Notes: a model not told the origin generated them from the letters alone. 64,000 nucleotides of DNA from Clostridiales bacterium (GCA_019416935.1 DXWI01000014.1:1-64000), one strand, 5' to 3'. Counted from the first letter of the stretch, positions 1-9,830 are shown. Translations and numbers: made by a program.

Positions 1-94
1 GCGCCGCCGCGTCGCTCGCCGTCTGATCGTCCAGCGATTGTGACGCCTGCTCGATGTACGGGCGAAGTTTCGTTGCCAATTCCACAAGCGTCAT
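1..94 (-). CDS. partial small phage tail-region protein
   Basis: The ATG at 94 overlaps the TGA of the preceding gene (stop at 97-95), a typical coupled phage arrangement. About 31 residues are visible, beginning MTLVELATKLRPYIEQAS, before the window ends. The segment is helical and charged. Short proteins of this kind follow the fibre gene in many Firmicute siphoviruses, but I cannot assign a function. The gene continues outside the window. Confidence 0.55.
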   Translation of the reverse strand, partial: MTLVELATKLRPYIEQASQSLDDQTASDAAA

Positions 95-448
95 TCAGTC
101 CACCCCCAGCAAAATCTTTGTGGCCGCAAGCTCGTCCTCTAGCTCGACAATGCGCTCCTCCGGCGTCGGGCTCGGTGCGGGCTGTGCGGCAAGGTCGGCC
201 GCGATCTCATCCGCCGTGCGATTGACCACCGCACCGTCTGCCAGTTTGTACTGATAAATTCCATCGTCGGTACATATCGGCTTGTCCAGATAGTTGCCTT
301 GCGCATGATGGTACCTGTCGCCTGCGCCGCTGTCGATCTCTATCCAGTCTGTAGTGTCATCAATAGTGTCATCAAGGAACGCGCTGCTGTTGACCGCGAT
401 CACGCGCCCCTGAACATCCGTTTTGATATACACGATATAGTCGTCCAT
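95..448 (-). CDS. phage tail-associated hypothetical protein
   Basis: This 117-residue protein lies directly downstream of the large fibre gene, 12 nt after its stop, and is coupled to the next gene. It starts MDDYIVYIKTDVQGRVIAVN, a pattern seen in small proteins that follow tail fibres. A proline-rich linker near residues 90-96 leads into a C-terminal coiled-coil-like stretch (IVELEDELAATKILLGVD). The position suggests a fibre accessory or chaperone. No catalytic motif is visible, so the function is inferred only from context. Confidence 0.65.
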   Translation of the reverse strand: MDDYIVYIKTDVQGRVIAVNSSAFLDDTIDDTTDWIEIDSGAGDRYHHAQGNYLDKPICTDDGIYQYKLADGAVVNRTADEIAADLAAQPAPSPTPEERIVELEDELAATKILLGVD

Positions 449-460
449 CGTTGTTCCTCC

Positions 461-2812
461 TTACAGGTCTGCGGACACATTCCAATAACCCTCGTTGCGG
501 AAGGAAACGGATGTCCAAGTCGTAAAACTCGTTGCAGGAGAAATGGCGGCATTTGCAACCATATACGCACGATCTGCTCTGCTGGTTGAGAACCCTGTGA
601 TCGTATATTGGGCGTTAGCTGACGATGTATAGCAAGTCAGATTTGCGCTGGACGGCATAGTAATCGTCGGAGCCGCTATACGCATAGAAACCGGCAACGG
701 AATGTACAACCGCGCCTGCGTGGTAGAACCAAAGATACCAGTGAATACTGATGTACCGCCAATATGGGTGAAAAACCGCTGGCACAGCGCAAGCTGCTCA
801 CCGTAGTCAGCAGGCGGGTCGTTCGCAAGCGTGGATACGCTGCCGTATTCCAGCTTGACCGCTTCAATCACGCCGCCGGAGGATGTAACCGTGGTTGTCT
901 TGGTCGTATTGTCATAGGTGATCGTTGCTGTTCCGCTCACCATGCGCACCGATGCCGTTACTTTCGTTCCCCATGGATATTCCGATATTTGTATAATAGT
1001 TCCGTTTAACGTCAAGCCTGCGCTTCCGATGGTTACGCTTCCGCTCTTCAGCTTCCATCGGTCGATAAAATATCCCGCGGTCGTGATAGTACCACTCACG
1101 CCGCGCTGATTGACCGGGTTCGGAAAATACCAGTTGTGCAGCAGATTTCGGCGGGGCAAATTCGGCACGGTCAATATGCCGTGGATATCCACATCCCAGT
1201 CGATTTCAAGCCCCGTCTTGCGAACCGGCCCGCCAAAGCGCGCACGATCGTTTTTAAGTCCAAGCGAAAGCGCAGCAACTACCTGGTTAATGACGAGTGA
1301 CAGGATCGTTACGTTTCCAAGAGCATCCGTGTTTATGATTTGGACATCGTATGCTTTTGTTATATCGATCTCTCCATTACCGATCACATAAGCGGTTTCG
1401 CTTAATGCATCTGCTACAGCTGTAGTCCAATCGCTTGCGCCATTCTGCCGGTACAGTATCTGCACCGTTCGGCTGTTTTTACCATCAGCCTCTGCATGCC
1501 CATATTGACCATTGACGGAGATGTATGTGCCGCCTATATCGTCCCGAGAACCATCACTCGTGCATCGGTAGATCTCCACGCCGATGATCGTTGGCGTTGC
1601 ATATGGATACACAGTGACATTGATGTTTGATGTGGCCTGTCTTCCGCGGCTATCTGTCAGCTTGACAGTAGCAGTTAATGTGCCGCTATTCTGGATCACG
1701 CCGCCGGTGCATACGTTGGACGCTCCAGTTTGCGCCATGCCGGCGCCGCTGAACGCATAGGACGCGATCGTTGCGCCTGTGCCTGCCGTCCCCGTAGCGG
1801 TCATGTGAATCTGCGAAAAGGACTGCAACAGGATTCCCCATCCGCTCACCGTCGGATTGCTGTTGACGATCTCCACAGATGCAGTCACGGACGGTACGAT
1901 CGATGCCGGGACGGTCGCGGAGAATGTGGTTACATCTGTGGTGCCGACCTGATTGCCGGCTGCGTCATACGTCCACAGGGTCAATGTGGCGCTGCCGCTC
2001 GTGGCGTTTGGAATTTGCGAAAGCCACGAGGATGGCAAGGTGAACGTCTGTGTCGTGCCAATATCCGTAAAGGTCTGCGTTTCGCTGCTGAGCTTGACCT
2101 GTAGCTTGTGCGTATAAGCGCTGTTATAGCGCTCAATCGTGACCGTACCGGCCGTTTCGCCGTCAATGGGTAGCGTTGTCGGCTTGGTCTTGATCTTGCT
2201 GTTATACGGCGTGTACGTTACGATGAGCTGCGGAACGAGGCTCCCGGTCTTTGCAAAAAATCTGGCATGGTTGTCCAGATCATCGTTGTAAACGACAAAG
2301 CCGTAATTTCCGCTGTCGGCCAACACCATGGCGGTGACGTCAACCTCCGTCCACTTTTGGGACGGGAATTGCGCGGATTTTTCTCCGGCGCTTGTGTTCG
2401 CCGGTTGGTTATTCCATGTCACCGTGGCAGGGTTCCAAGCTGCTGTATTCCGCCGGATTGCAAAGTTTTTCAGGTTGCCGCTATAGTCCCCGGTAGCGGG
2501 GTAGAGCCGCAGCTTTGCGGCCGTGATCGTCCCCTCGATGCCGGATAGGCGAAATGCAACGAGCATGCGCTGCTGCCATCCGGCCGTGGTCGTCGTAACA
2601 TAGGTAACGCCGGAAACAACGCTCGTACTGCTACGACTGTTCATTCCGCGCGTGCCAGCAATGGCGTAGGTTTCGCCGGCATAGTTATTGCTGCGGTTGG
2701 AATTGGTCGTATGGTCAGAGGTCACGCCGCCGCCCTGCTCGACCGTTCTTACGCGCTTATAATAGCTTCTGACGTCCCCGATCTTGGACGGGGTTAAGGT
2801 AATACTCGCCAT
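461..2812 (-). CDS. phage tail fibre / receptor-binding protein with DNRLRE-like N-terminus
   Basis: This 783-residue protein is the distal tail appendage that likely contacts the host surface. The first ~200 residues resemble DNRLRE domains: repeated surface beta strands, 'AFRLSGIEGTITAAKLRLYP', then 'VDVTAMV' and 'NYGFVVYNDD'. Serine/threonine-rich repeats of Ig-like beta-sandwich character (DUF859-like) follow. The C-terminal third (from ~560) carries 'RRNLLHNWYFPNPVNQRG', typical of phage fibre tips. The start codon overlaps the stop of the endopeptidase gene by one base. It is the last large gene of the tail module visible here. No enzymatic residues are evident. Confidence 0.8.
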   Translation of the reverse strand: MASITLTPSKIGDVRSYYKRVRTVEQGGGVTSDHTTNSNRSNNYAGETYAIAGTRGMNSRSSTSVVSGVTYVTTTTAGWQQRMLVAFRLSGIEGTITAAKLRLYPATGDYSGNLKNFAIRRNTAAWNPATVTWNNQPANTSAGEKSAQFPSQKWTEVDVTAMVLADSGNYGFVVYNDDLDNHARFFAKTGSLVPQLIVTYTPYNSKIKTKPTTLPIDGETAGTVTIERYNSAYTHKLQVKLSSETQTFTDIGTTQTFTLPSSWLSQIPNATSGSATLTLWTYDAAGNQVGTTDVTTFSATVPASIVPSVTASVEIVNSNPTVSGWGILLQSFSQIHMTATGTAGTGATIASYAFSGAGMAQTGASNVCTGGVIQNSGTLTATVKLTDSRGRQATSNINVTVYPYATPTIIGVEIYRCTSDGSRDDIGGTYISVNGQYGHAEADGKNSRTVQILYRQNGASDWTTAVADALSETAYVIGNGEIDITKAYDVQIINTDALGNVTILSLVINQVVAALSLGLKNDRARFGGPVRKTGLEIDWDVDIHGILTVPNLPRRNLLHNWYFPNPVNQRGVSGTITTAGYFIDRWKLKSGSVTIGSAGLTLNGTIIQISEYPWGTKVTASVRMVSGTATITYDNTTKTTTVTSSGGVIEAVKLEYGSVSTLANDPPADYGEQLALCQRFFTHIGGTSVFTGIFGSTTQARLYIPLPVSMRIAAPTITMPSSANLTCYTSSANAQYTITGFSTSRADRAYMVANAAISPATSFTTWTSVSFRNEGYWNVSADL

Positions 2813-4482
2813 TATACCAGCCTCCCGCTGAACATGATGCAGCGATTATCGCCGCTGCCAGCAACGTAAAAGTCCATGAGCTGTCCGGATACGCCGATGG
2901 TCAGCTGCTGGATCTGCGCCGTGTTGACGTACAGCTTGCCAGCCGCAAAATACGCAATGGCATTTTGCGTGGATACGGTGGTTTCGTCTCCGGTGAAAAA
3001 ATACAGGATGTCGTTTTCCAGCTTGAGCTTGACGGCGCTCGTGCTCTCGCCGATGACCACGCCGCCATTGACCGTAGAGGTCTGCGCGATGTAGCGGATA
3101 AACGATTGGATCTCCGTAAATTGGCGCTGCATCTGTCCGGACAGGTTGCTGATGCTGTCCGTCGTTTCCGTAAAATTGATTTCCACCTGACCGGCAAGCA
3201 CGGACAATTCGGTCAGCACGGTCGATTGCAGCGTCTCAAAATCACTGGTTTTGGCATATTGTTCGAGCACTGCTGCGATGATGCTCTCCGCGCGCTGGAT
3301 GATCGTCGTATCCTGCTGGATTTCCTCCTGGGCAATGATATGGGCCGCGCTGGTGGTGGCATAGTCGGATGCAACCGCATGGAGTATGCTTGCCTGTTGC
3401 GCAGCTGCGCCCTGCTGCACCTGCTGCGTGTAGGATGATCGCTCGGCGCCAAGGACAAAAGAGTTGTTTGCCGGGTTATCGATATACTCCTTGAGCTTTG
3501 TGCAGTCGTACACCGCATCGATGCCGTTCGGCGCGCTCTCGACGATGATGCGCTCTAAAAACCGGAACGCCTGGATGGTCGGATCCGCATTGTGCAGATC
3601 GATGGCCGTGGTTTCTACCGTCTCCCGGAAAACCGATGCCTTTTTGGTCAAGTAGTCCTGCGCTTTGGTAAGCAGGTTCGACGGAACCGTCACGTCGTCC
3701 CAGGTCGTTTCTTTCCTCGGTGCGAAGATGCGCCCGTACTGCGCGACCTTGGCGGTATCCTCGATAAAATTCAGGCCATTGTTTACGCTGCCGATGGTGA
3801 GCCGCACGCCGTTTTCATCCTTGGCGCCGAGCGGATAGACTGCGGTATAGGTGTCAGCGGCGGAGTATTCACAAAATAGATCGACGATGTTCTCGCCGTA
3901 CCGGATATGCTGCACGGCCGTAAACGGCAGCTCTGATAGGTAATCGAGATACCTTTCTCCGCTTTCGTACCGAATGATCAGATGACCGCCGAGCGGATCC
4001 AGCAGGCGGGTTTTTACAACGTCCCATGCGCTGAGCCTGTCCACGCTGGATCGCACAATGTAGTCGTTCGGGTCTGTCACGGTACAGTTACCGATCCGGA
4101 ACCGCTGCGATTCCGTGACGCTCTCGTTGTGCTTGGAAACCGCAAACTCAAAAAAGTCCTGCACGCTGCCGGAGAAGTCGAACGGCTCGATAACGCTGTC
4201 GACCAAATACCCGAGATCGCCCTCAAAGTACAAATACAGCGATTTGCGCAGCCCTTGCTTCTTCGTGAGTAATCTGCCCTGCCATATAATCGAAACGCCG
4301 TCATACACCGTCGCAGCGGTGTTTAACACGGACATGTGCGCATAGGCCGGATGATCCGGGTAAATGGTTCCTTCCAGCGTGCCAAAATCATTATCGGCGC
4401 GCGTAAGGATGGGGGAGACCATACGCGCGCTCAATATGTTCCGGTCGAACAGGATGGTATCGCCGCACAGTACCCGATACAT
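2812..4482 (-). CDS. phage tail endopeptidase / tail-associated lysin-like protein (Tal)
   Basis: Start chosen at the ATG at 4482 (MYRVLCGDTILFD), which overlaps the TAA of the Dit gene as TAATG. Longer upstream readings are out-of-frame Dit sequence. The 556-residue protein has the N-terminal fold of prophage tail endopeptidases (baseplate hub, about residues 1-330), with 'LLDPLGGHLIIRYESGERYLDYL' features typical of Gp37-like hubs. A long helical segment follows (~340-460, Q/T/E-rich, coiled coil), and then a beta-rich C-terminus. It lies between Dit and the fibre, the standard order. No clear peptidase active site is recognisable, so enzymatic activity is uncertain. Confidence 0.75.
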   Translation of the reverse strand: MYRVLCGDTILFDRNILSARMVSPILTRADNDFGTLEGTIYPDHPAYAHMSVLNTAATVYDGVSIIWQGRLLTKKQGLRKSLYLYFEGDLGYLVDSVIEPFDFSGSVQDFFEFAVSKHNESVTESQRFRIGNCTVTDPNDYIVRSSVDRLSAWDVVKTRLLDPLGGHLIIRYESGERYLDYLSELPFTAVQHIRYGENIVDLFCEYSAADTYTAVYPLGAKDENGVRLTIGSVNNGLNFIEDTAKVAQYGRIFAPRKETTWDDVTVPSNLLTKAQDYLTKKASVFRETVETTAIDLHNADPTIQAFRFLERIIVESAPNGIDAVYDCTKLKEYIDNPANNSFVLGAERSSYTQQVQQGAAAQQASILHAVASDYATTSAAHIIAQEEIQQDTTIIQRAESIIAAVLEQYAKTSDFETLQSTVLTELSVLAGQVEINFTETTDSISNLSGQMQRQFTEIQSFIRYIAQTSTVNGGVVIGESTSAVKLKLENDILYFFTGDETTVSTQNAIAYFAAGKLYVNTAQIQQLTIGVSGQLMDFYVAGSGDNRCIMFSGRLV

Positions 4483-5138
4483 TACAACGATCCCTCCCTG
4501 TACTGGAACAAGATGGTCCCGGTTCCGCTCACCGTAACGATCGTTTGGCCTTTGCGCAGAACCAGATCGGCAATCGTCCATGTGCCTGCGGAGAGTGTTT
4601 TTTCGTACGCCGCGCTGCCGATGGACCATGCCAAAGTCATTTCCGCCGATACCGTCAAGGACGGCACGACAGGCATATCCTCGTTGAGCAGGCTGATTTC
4701 CGCGCTGCCGGTTACAGCCTGTTCAACTGTCGTCAATGCGTCCTTGTAAAAGTACGGTTCGCAGTCCAATGCGAAACTGACAGTAGCAAGCACGCCCCAC
4801 ACATCCACAGGCCCAACGGCCACTCTGCCGACCAAATGCCGCCCCGGGTCATGCGAGATGCGGATCTGTCCTTTATAGCCATGCAGCGCGGATGCCAAAG
4901 AGCGGGAAAGGGACAGTTCCGTTTCCCCATCTGTGAGCGTCTTTTTGCCGGTGACGGAAAAGATGCGGTTGTTGTAAGTTACGATACCGTCAATGGCGGT
5001 CAGGTCGATATCTCCATCATGCCCCCAGATGGTCACCTTTTGGGACTTGATTTCCGATTGTGGAACGGAAAAGGGCAGCAGCCGCAGGCCGAAATCGTTC
5101 CATGTGTTGTAGCTGCCGATGGTCAATGATTCAGGCAT
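4482..5138 (-). CDS. phage distal tail protein (Dit)
   Basis: Start chosen at ATG 5138 (MPESLTIG), preceded by AAAGGAG eight bases upstream and overlapping the tape-measure stop by 8 bp. The 218-residue protein has the Dit/Gp19.1 signature: 'NTWNDFGLRLLP' near the N-terminus, then a mixed beta domain with 'SLASALHGYKGQIRIS' and 'FALDCEPYFY'. In the family, Dit hexamers form the tail-tip hub joining the tail tube to the receptor-binding apparatus. Its position between tape measure and Tal is diagnostic. Confidence 0.8.
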   Translation of the reverse strand: MPESLTIGSYNTWNDFGLRLLPFSVPQSEIKSQKVTIWGHDGDIDLTAIDGIVTYNNRIFSVTGKKTLTDGETELSLSRSLASALHGYKGQIRISHDPGRHLVGRVAVGPVDVWGVLATVSFALDCEPYFYKDALTTVEQAVTGSAEISLLNEDMPVVPSLTVSAEMTLAWSIGSAAYEKTLSAGTWTIADLVLRKGQTIVTVSGTGTILFQYREGSL

Positions 5139-7965
5139 TGGCGGTACTCCTTTCCTGCAGCGCGGCAATGCGCCCAAATTCGTCGTTCATTTCCGGCGCC
5201 ATTTCGCCGATGAGCGTGTGTTTGTCCAGGTATACGCCGCCGGTGCCGATCTTCGGGAGATACTTTTGCAGCAATGTTACGATGCCGGAATAATCGGCCG
5301 TCGCGGCCGCGGACGAACTTTGCTGCAGGATGGAATACTGCTCCGTCGGATGGTCGATGGTCTTTGCCAGATCGTTGTATGCGGCGGCTTCCTTTGCCGT
5401 CAGCACGCGCTCACCCTTGTGCAGCTCCGCAATAAAGCCGTCATACGGGACGTATGAGAGACCTTTTGCAAAGGAGCCGGATATGCCGCCTCCAGCCCTC
5501 GTCAAGCCGCCAACAACGAGCCGGTTATATCTGTCCACTGCGCTCTTGTAGATCGGGTATGCGCTATTCAATCCCCTGGCCGCTGCCATGCCGGTTTCAT
5601 ATGCGCTCGTCCTCGCCGCTTCGGACTGATTCAGCGATTCGATAGCTTCATCGACGGATTTCTTGAACTTCTGCCATTCCGGATCGCATTCGGCATTCAT
5701 GTCGGCGATCGCGCTGGCAATGGTGTCGGTATTTGCGCCGACCTCGCTCATCTTGTCCATGACGATCTGAAGCTCGTCGTCGGAGAGCTGCGCAAACGAC
5801 GCCACATAATTGGCGCTTTCCTGCGTACCATCGGCAAACCGTGACGCAAATTCGCCAATGCCGGCAATGTTGCGCCCCTGCAAATTCGCAAGGTTATCGG
5901 AATATCTCTGCTGCCATGCCAATTGGCTATCGATGGCTTTGTTCATTTCATCGAACGAGGTGATGGATTCCTCGCCGAGCGTGTTGAACAGGCCGGTCAC
6001 GCCGGATAGGTTTTCTTTGGCGGAGTTATAGTAGCCCTGCCAAATCTCATCCATCGCAGCCTGATTTTCTTCGATGACGGTTTTGAGCTCCTGAAACGAC
6101 TCTCCGACCACTTGCGTAGTCCCCTGTGTAGAACCGCCCAGAGATTCAATATCGGCATTAAGCTGCGCGACCTGTTCATCCGCCTGCTGCATAACTGCGG
6201 TTGCGCGTTCTACTTCCGTTTCGTACGGACGCATCTTTTCCAAAACAGCGGCATACGAAGTCGCAAGCTCACGAGTGATGTTTGTACTGCTTTGGTACTG
6301 TTGCATGACCTCCTTTTCTTTTGGTGAAAGTCGATCATATGCCAAAAGCCGCGCCTCTTGCGCATTTTTCAGATTCTTTTCGGCGGTGGCCTGTGTTTCG
6401 ATAGCACCCGCATACGAATCTGCAAGCGACTGCATCTTTTGCATTTTGGAATAGTTTTCGATCCACACTTTGATAGCATCGGCGCTCATATTGACTGCAC
6501 CGGTCTGCTCGTCAAAGGAAACGTTCAGCCCTTCCATGCTGCCGTTGAGCTTGTCGCAGATCGTTTGCATTTTGATTTGGTCGCTTGTGGTTCCTTCGTA
6601 TGCGGCCGACATGCGCATGAGTTCATCAGCCAGACTTAATGCACTTTCCTCCTGAACGGAAAGTTCTTCGCCCATGTTGGCAACCGATTCGGCTGTTTCC
6701 TGTATGGAATCCTTTAGTCGCTTCGATTCCTCTCGGCAGGCAAACATTGCATCGGATGCTTCGTATAATTCTGGATTCGTTTTTCTCAGGGAACTGTCTA
6801 GCAGGACAACGCTGCCGACAAATGCACCGATCGCGGCTGCGGCCACCATCAATGGGGATGCTTTTATTGCTGCGTTCCATAGAAGTTGCGCACGTGTTGC
6901 AAGCGACATTTTCCCAGTAAGCGCTATAGTCGCCGCCTCCTTTGCCGAAATAGCGCCAGCCTCCAGAATCTCGGCAATGGTTTTTTTCTTGGTGGAGGAA
7001 GTGGCTAGCTCGGCGGCTGTTGTCGCCAAACTCTGCGCAGCAGTATAAGACTGGACCGCTTTTTGCACCGTTTTGATCACCAGCAGCGACCCGTACGCCG
7101 TTGCAAGCCCCGTTACGGCCGCCGTAGCAAGCGGCATTTCCGTGCGGATATAGGTGATCGCGCCGCGGATACCACGCTCGTCGATTGCTTCGGCAAGACC
7201 GTTTGTAAACTTACCGACCGCTGTTGTCCCCTTGGTCATTGCCGGAATCAGCCGGCTGCCGATTGCCGTGCCCAGGTTTTGGATCGCGAGCTTTGTCACG
7301 CGCTGCTGGTTGGCAAGGCCATCGGATGTGCGGGCAAAGTCGCCCTGCGCGTCGGCGGAAACACTCAGAAGGTAGTTATACCGCAGTGTGACCTGCTCTG
7401 CCTGCGTCATGGCCGAATAGGACTTTTCGATTCCCTGCGAAAGCGCGTAGGCTTCAAGGTTTGCCACGCTCATGTTGATGCCAAGTTGCTTGAGCGGTTC
7501 CGTCTCGCCGCTGATGCCGGAACGGATTTTCGCAAATGCTTCTTCATTCGCAATGTTGAAAAACGATGCAAAGTCTCCGGACAGGCCGACAAGGTCGGTC
7601 GACATCTGCACAATCGCTTCGTCTGCTACGCCGGAGCTTTTGAGCATTGCTCCCATGGTGCCGGTATACTGCTTTGCGGACAGTTCAGAAAGGCCAAACG
7701 CGTTGGCCGCCTGCCGCGACCAATCGTTGATCGTACCGGCGCTTTCGCCAAAGGTGACGTCCACAACGTTTTGCACCTCTTGCAAATCGCTGGCAAGGTT
7801 GACGCACTCCATCGCGGCTTTCGCCACGGCGCTGCCGATGACGGCCGTAATAATCCCGCTGACCGCCGTCAGTCCCTTTTTGGCGCTGCCGCCGAGCTTG
7901 CTGACGCCGGAGTTAAAACCGGAGCCGTCTATATGCGTATCAAATAACAGACTGCCGTCCGCCAT
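5131..7965 (-). CDS. phage tail tape measure protein
   Basis: This 944-residue protein is the longest ORF of the prophage and sits between the tail chaperones and Dit. The N-terminus is 'MADGSLLFDTHIDGSGFNSG', then 'LGGSAKKGLTAVSGII', the usual start of TP901-type tape measures. The 'GFASFFNI...' region near 140 and the 'LNYLLSVSADAQGDFART'-like part match the TP901-1 core domain. A hydrophobic stretch lies around 350-400, and most of the rest is helical and Ala/Gln/Glu-rich. The RBS AGGGGGTG precedes the start at 7965. The protein sets tail length and assists DNA passage. Its length predicts a tail of roughly 140 nm by the usual ~0.15 nm per residue rule. Confidence 0.9.
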   Translation of the reverse strand: MADGSLLFDTHIDGSGFNSGVSKLGGSAKKGLTAVSGIITAVIGSAVAKAAMECVNLASDLQEVQNVVDVTFGESAGTINDWSRQAANAFGLSELSAKQYTGTMGAMLKSSGVADEAIVQMSTDLVGLSGDFASFFNIANEEAFAKIRSGISGETEPLKQLGINMSVANLEAYALSQGIEKSYSAMTQAEQVTLRYNYLLSVSADAQGDFARTSDGLANQQRVTKLAIQNLGTAIGSRLIPAMTKGTTAVGKFTNGLAEAIDERGIRGAITYIRTEMPLATAAVTGLATAYGSLLVIKTVQKAVQSYTAAQSLATTAAELATSSTKKKTIAEILEAGAISAKEAATIALTGKMSLATRAQLLWNAAIKASPLMVAAAAIGAFVGSVVLLDSSLRKTNPELYEASDAMFACREESKRLKDSIQETAESVANMGEELSVQEESALSLADELMRMSAAYEGTTSDQIKMQTICDKLNGSMEGLNVSFDEQTGAVNMSADAIKVWIENYSKMQKMQSLADSYAGAIETQATAEKNLKNAQEARLLAYDRLSPKEKEVMQQYQSSTNITRELATSYAAVLEKMRPYETEVERATAVMQQADEQVAQLNADIESLGGSTQGTTQVVGESFQELKTVIEENQAAMDEIWQGYYNSAKENLSGVTGLFNTLGEESITSFDEMNKAIDSQLAWQQRYSDNLANLQGRNIAGIGEFASRFADGTQESANYVASFAQLSDDELQIVMDKMSEVGANTDTIASAIADMNAECDPEWQKFKKSVDEAIESLNQSEAARTSAYETGMAAARGLNSAYPIYKSAVDRYNRLVVGGLTRAGGGISGSFAKGLSYVPYDGFIAELHKGERVLTAKEAAAYNDLAKTIDHPTEQYSILQQSSSAAATADYSGIVTLLQKYLPKIGTGGVYLDKHTLIGEMAPEMNDEFGRIAALQERSTANA

Positions 7966-7978
7966 ATGTCGTCACCCC

Positions 7979-8569
7979 CTATAAAAGGTCTGAGATGTCC
8001 TCGCCGCGCTTGAGCCGCTCTGCAATCAGGTCATCCGTCATCGCGTCGTCCCTGCTGATTTTCGCAGGGATCTGGACGCTTTGCTTGGCCTGTTCCGCGC
8101 GGGCCCTGTCCTTGCAGTTGTGCGTGTCCAGATTGCGCAGACGCACCTTTTCGGACAGCGGACAGGCGCATACAAACAAGCCGTTCAGCAGCGCGGAGAA
8201 CTCCCACCAATGCAGCTCCGCATCGTACAGGTTGATCCGGTACACCATGCGGAACGATGCGTAGATTTCCGGCGCGTCAAACTCGTAGTCAAAATCCCGC
8301 TTGCCGGATGCCGGCCGGGGCTGATCGCCGCAGCGCAGAAATTCCCCAAATGCGTTCCACCACGGCGCGGACGGTACTTTGCCGATGAACAGATACTTTG
8401 CCGCGACCGCGCTCCGGTGCGCGTCTATGATCTCCGGGTCGGCAAGGATGGCCAGTATTTTGAGAATCGTGCGAAAATCCGCATGAATGGGAAAGGCCCT
8501 GCCGTCGACCGTAATGGTATCTGGCAGAGCCTTGTCTTTGGATTTCCACAGCGAGAACTCAGTCGTCAT
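7979..8569 (-). CDS. phage Gp15-family tail assembly protein
   Basis: Start chosen at ATG 8569 (MTTEFSLWKSKDKALPD), overlapping the previous gene by 11 bp. The 196-residue protein resembles the bacteriophage Gp15 family: 'ITVDGRAFPIHADFRTILKI' is the family's beta-hairpin and helix opening, and 'AELHWWEFSALLNGL' is its conserved Trp-rich core. It sits between the tail assembly chaperone and the tape measure. In other siphoviruses the second chaperone is made by ribosomal frameshifting from the first gene. Here the two overlap in different frames, so programmed frameshifting is possible but not shown. Confidence 0.75.
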   Translation of the reverse strand: MTTEFSLWKSKDKALPDTITVDGRAFPIHADFRTILKILAILADPEIIDAHRSAVAAKYLFIGKVPSAPWWNAFGEFLRCGDQPRPASGKRDFDYEFDAPEIYASFRMVYRINLYDAELHWWEFSALLNGLFVCACPLSEKVRLRNLDTHNCKDRARAEQAKQSVQIPAKISRDDAMTDDLIAERLKRGEDISDLL

Positions 8570-8909
8570 ATTTGATTTTGATAGCGTGAGAGTAGGCGTT
8601 TCCGGCAGCCTGCACAATGCTGGCGAGAAAATCGTCGAGACCGGATAGGCCGAGGCCATATTTCTCGATACCGGGAATGCTGCCTTCTATCCTCTCCATC
8701 GCTCCATTACCGAAAAGCGTATCGAGATATTTCAGGAGTACATCGTTCTTCTCGATGACAACATGCGGATCATTGAGATCCTTATCAGCGAATTGAAGAT
8801 CGATATCACACATGTCCTGAACGATGGCCTTGTCGCTTCTAAGCACATCGAACACAATGCCGTTGATCTTGATCTGCGGACGATCAAATGTCAGACTGAT
8901 TTCTCGCAT
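8559..8909 (-). CDS. phage tail assembly chaperone (DUF6673-like)
   Basis: Start chosen at ATG 8909, with a good AGGAGG sequence seven bases upstream. The 116-residue acidic protein begins MREISLTFDRPQIKING and has a helical C-terminus ending 'NAYSHAIKIKYDD'. It occupies the tail chaperone slot between the major tail protein and Gp15/tape measure. Small acidic proteins here bind the tape measure during tail assembly. It overlaps the next gene by 11 bp. The assignment rests mostly on position and general character. Confidence 0.65.
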   Translation of the reverse strand: MREISLTFDRPQIKINGIVFDVLRSDKAIVQDMCDIDLQFADKDLNDPHVVIEKNDVLLKYLDTLFGNGAMERIEGSIPGIEKYGLGLSGLDDFLASIVQAAGNAYSHAIKIKYDD

Positions 8910-8919
8910 GGATGCCTCC

Positions 8920-9408
8920 TTATTCGGCGCTTGCCGGCGTGAATGCCTTCGTTGTGGTGTTGAACGTGCCCTCGATGAAATCTCCGACCTGATGCAGGTT
9001 CCCGGATACTTTGACGGTTTCGATGGCCTCGCCGGAAACCTCCGTGATCTCCACCGCCACGCGGAACTTGCGGGCCGGGTACGCGCCGGTCGTAGCCGTT
9101 TTATACAGGTCGACGCGCACATAGTCAAGTTCGGCGTCCGCGCCGGTCTTTTGGTCTCTGCCAATGTTGTACAGCGCCATGACCGCCGCATCGTCGGAAA
9201 TCAAATCGCTGTTGAACGGGAACACGTTCTCATACCCGACGATCGAGCCGGATGCGGATTTGTTGTGGATATATGCGGTCTTATCGACCTTCGCGGAGGG
9301 GGATTCGCTCAGGGACGTAAAGCCGGTGCCCATCAACGAGTATTCCTCTGCCGATGCCGTCCCGGTGTTCAGATAGTCGGCAATACGGTGACGATTTACT
9401 TTGTCCAT
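8920..9408 (-). CDS. phage major tail (tube) protein
   Basis: This 162-residue protein forms the tail tube. The sequence 'MGTGFTSLSESPSAKVDKTAYIHNKSASG' (residues ~26-54, quoted in part) is the classic N-terminal region of Firmicute phage tube proteins, where the tag 'D.TAYI.NKS...' recurs. The remainder is beta-rich. It lies two genes upstream of the tape measure and immediately after the tail terminator, the usual order. Expression is probably high, as a Shine-Dalgarno-like GAAAGGAATC precedes the start. Confidence 0.8.
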   Translation of the reverse strand: MDKVNRHRIADYLNTGTASAEEYSLMGTGFTSLSESPSAKVDKTAYIHNKSASGSIVGYENVFPFNSDLISDDAAVMALYNIGRDQKTGADAELDYVRVDLYKTATTGAYPARKFRVAVEITEVSGEAIETVKVSGNLHQVGDFIEGTFNTTTKAFTPASAE

Positions 9409-9410
9409 AA

Positions 9411-9830
9411 TCAGATTCCTTTCGTGTAGATTGCTTGAATTTGTATTTGGTATGTCCCGATGTCGTTTTCTTCCGACAGATCATAGAGCATACCGTTCGT
9501 GCAGGTGATGCTGTCAAACACAACTCCATCTGCTGTTGGTAGAGTACGGCTCATATTGCGCTCCCAAAGCCATTGATCGAACAGATCAAAGAACTCGCTG
9601 TTTTCGAGGCGGGCGGCGTCCTCGATGGTGTAGTTGGTCGCGTACAGTATAAAACTGTGCTGTATCTCCCGCGTTCCGTCGAGATAGGCTTTGCGCAGCT
9701 GCGTGCCGCTGGATGAGAGGGCATAGCTTGTCGGGTTGAGGTCGGCCAGATCGATTTTGATACCGCCTCCGAAGTCGGTCAAAAGCGGGCACTCCAGCAG
9801 GAACGCCCGCACAGCTTCGATGATGCTCAT
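9411..9830 (-). CDS. phage tail terminator / minor capsid-type protein
   Basis: This 139-residue protein starts MSIIEAVRAFLLECPLLTDF and contains 'YALSSSGTQLRKAYLDGTRE' and 'FILYATNYTIEDAARLENSE'. These features are typical of the Firmicute 'minor capsid protein' family that fills the tail terminator/joining slot. Its start overlaps the previous gene by 4 bp (ATGA type). The order connector, adaptor, HK97 gp10-like, terminator, tube protein is conserved, which supports the role in capping the tail tube. Confidence 0.7.
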   Translation of the reverse strand: MSIIEAVRAFLLECPLLTDFGGGIKIDLADLNPTSYALSSSGTQLRKAYLDGTREIQHSFILYATNYTIEDAARLENSEFFDLFDQWLWERNMSRTLPTADGVVFDSITCTNGMLYDLSEENDIGTYQIQIQAIYTKGI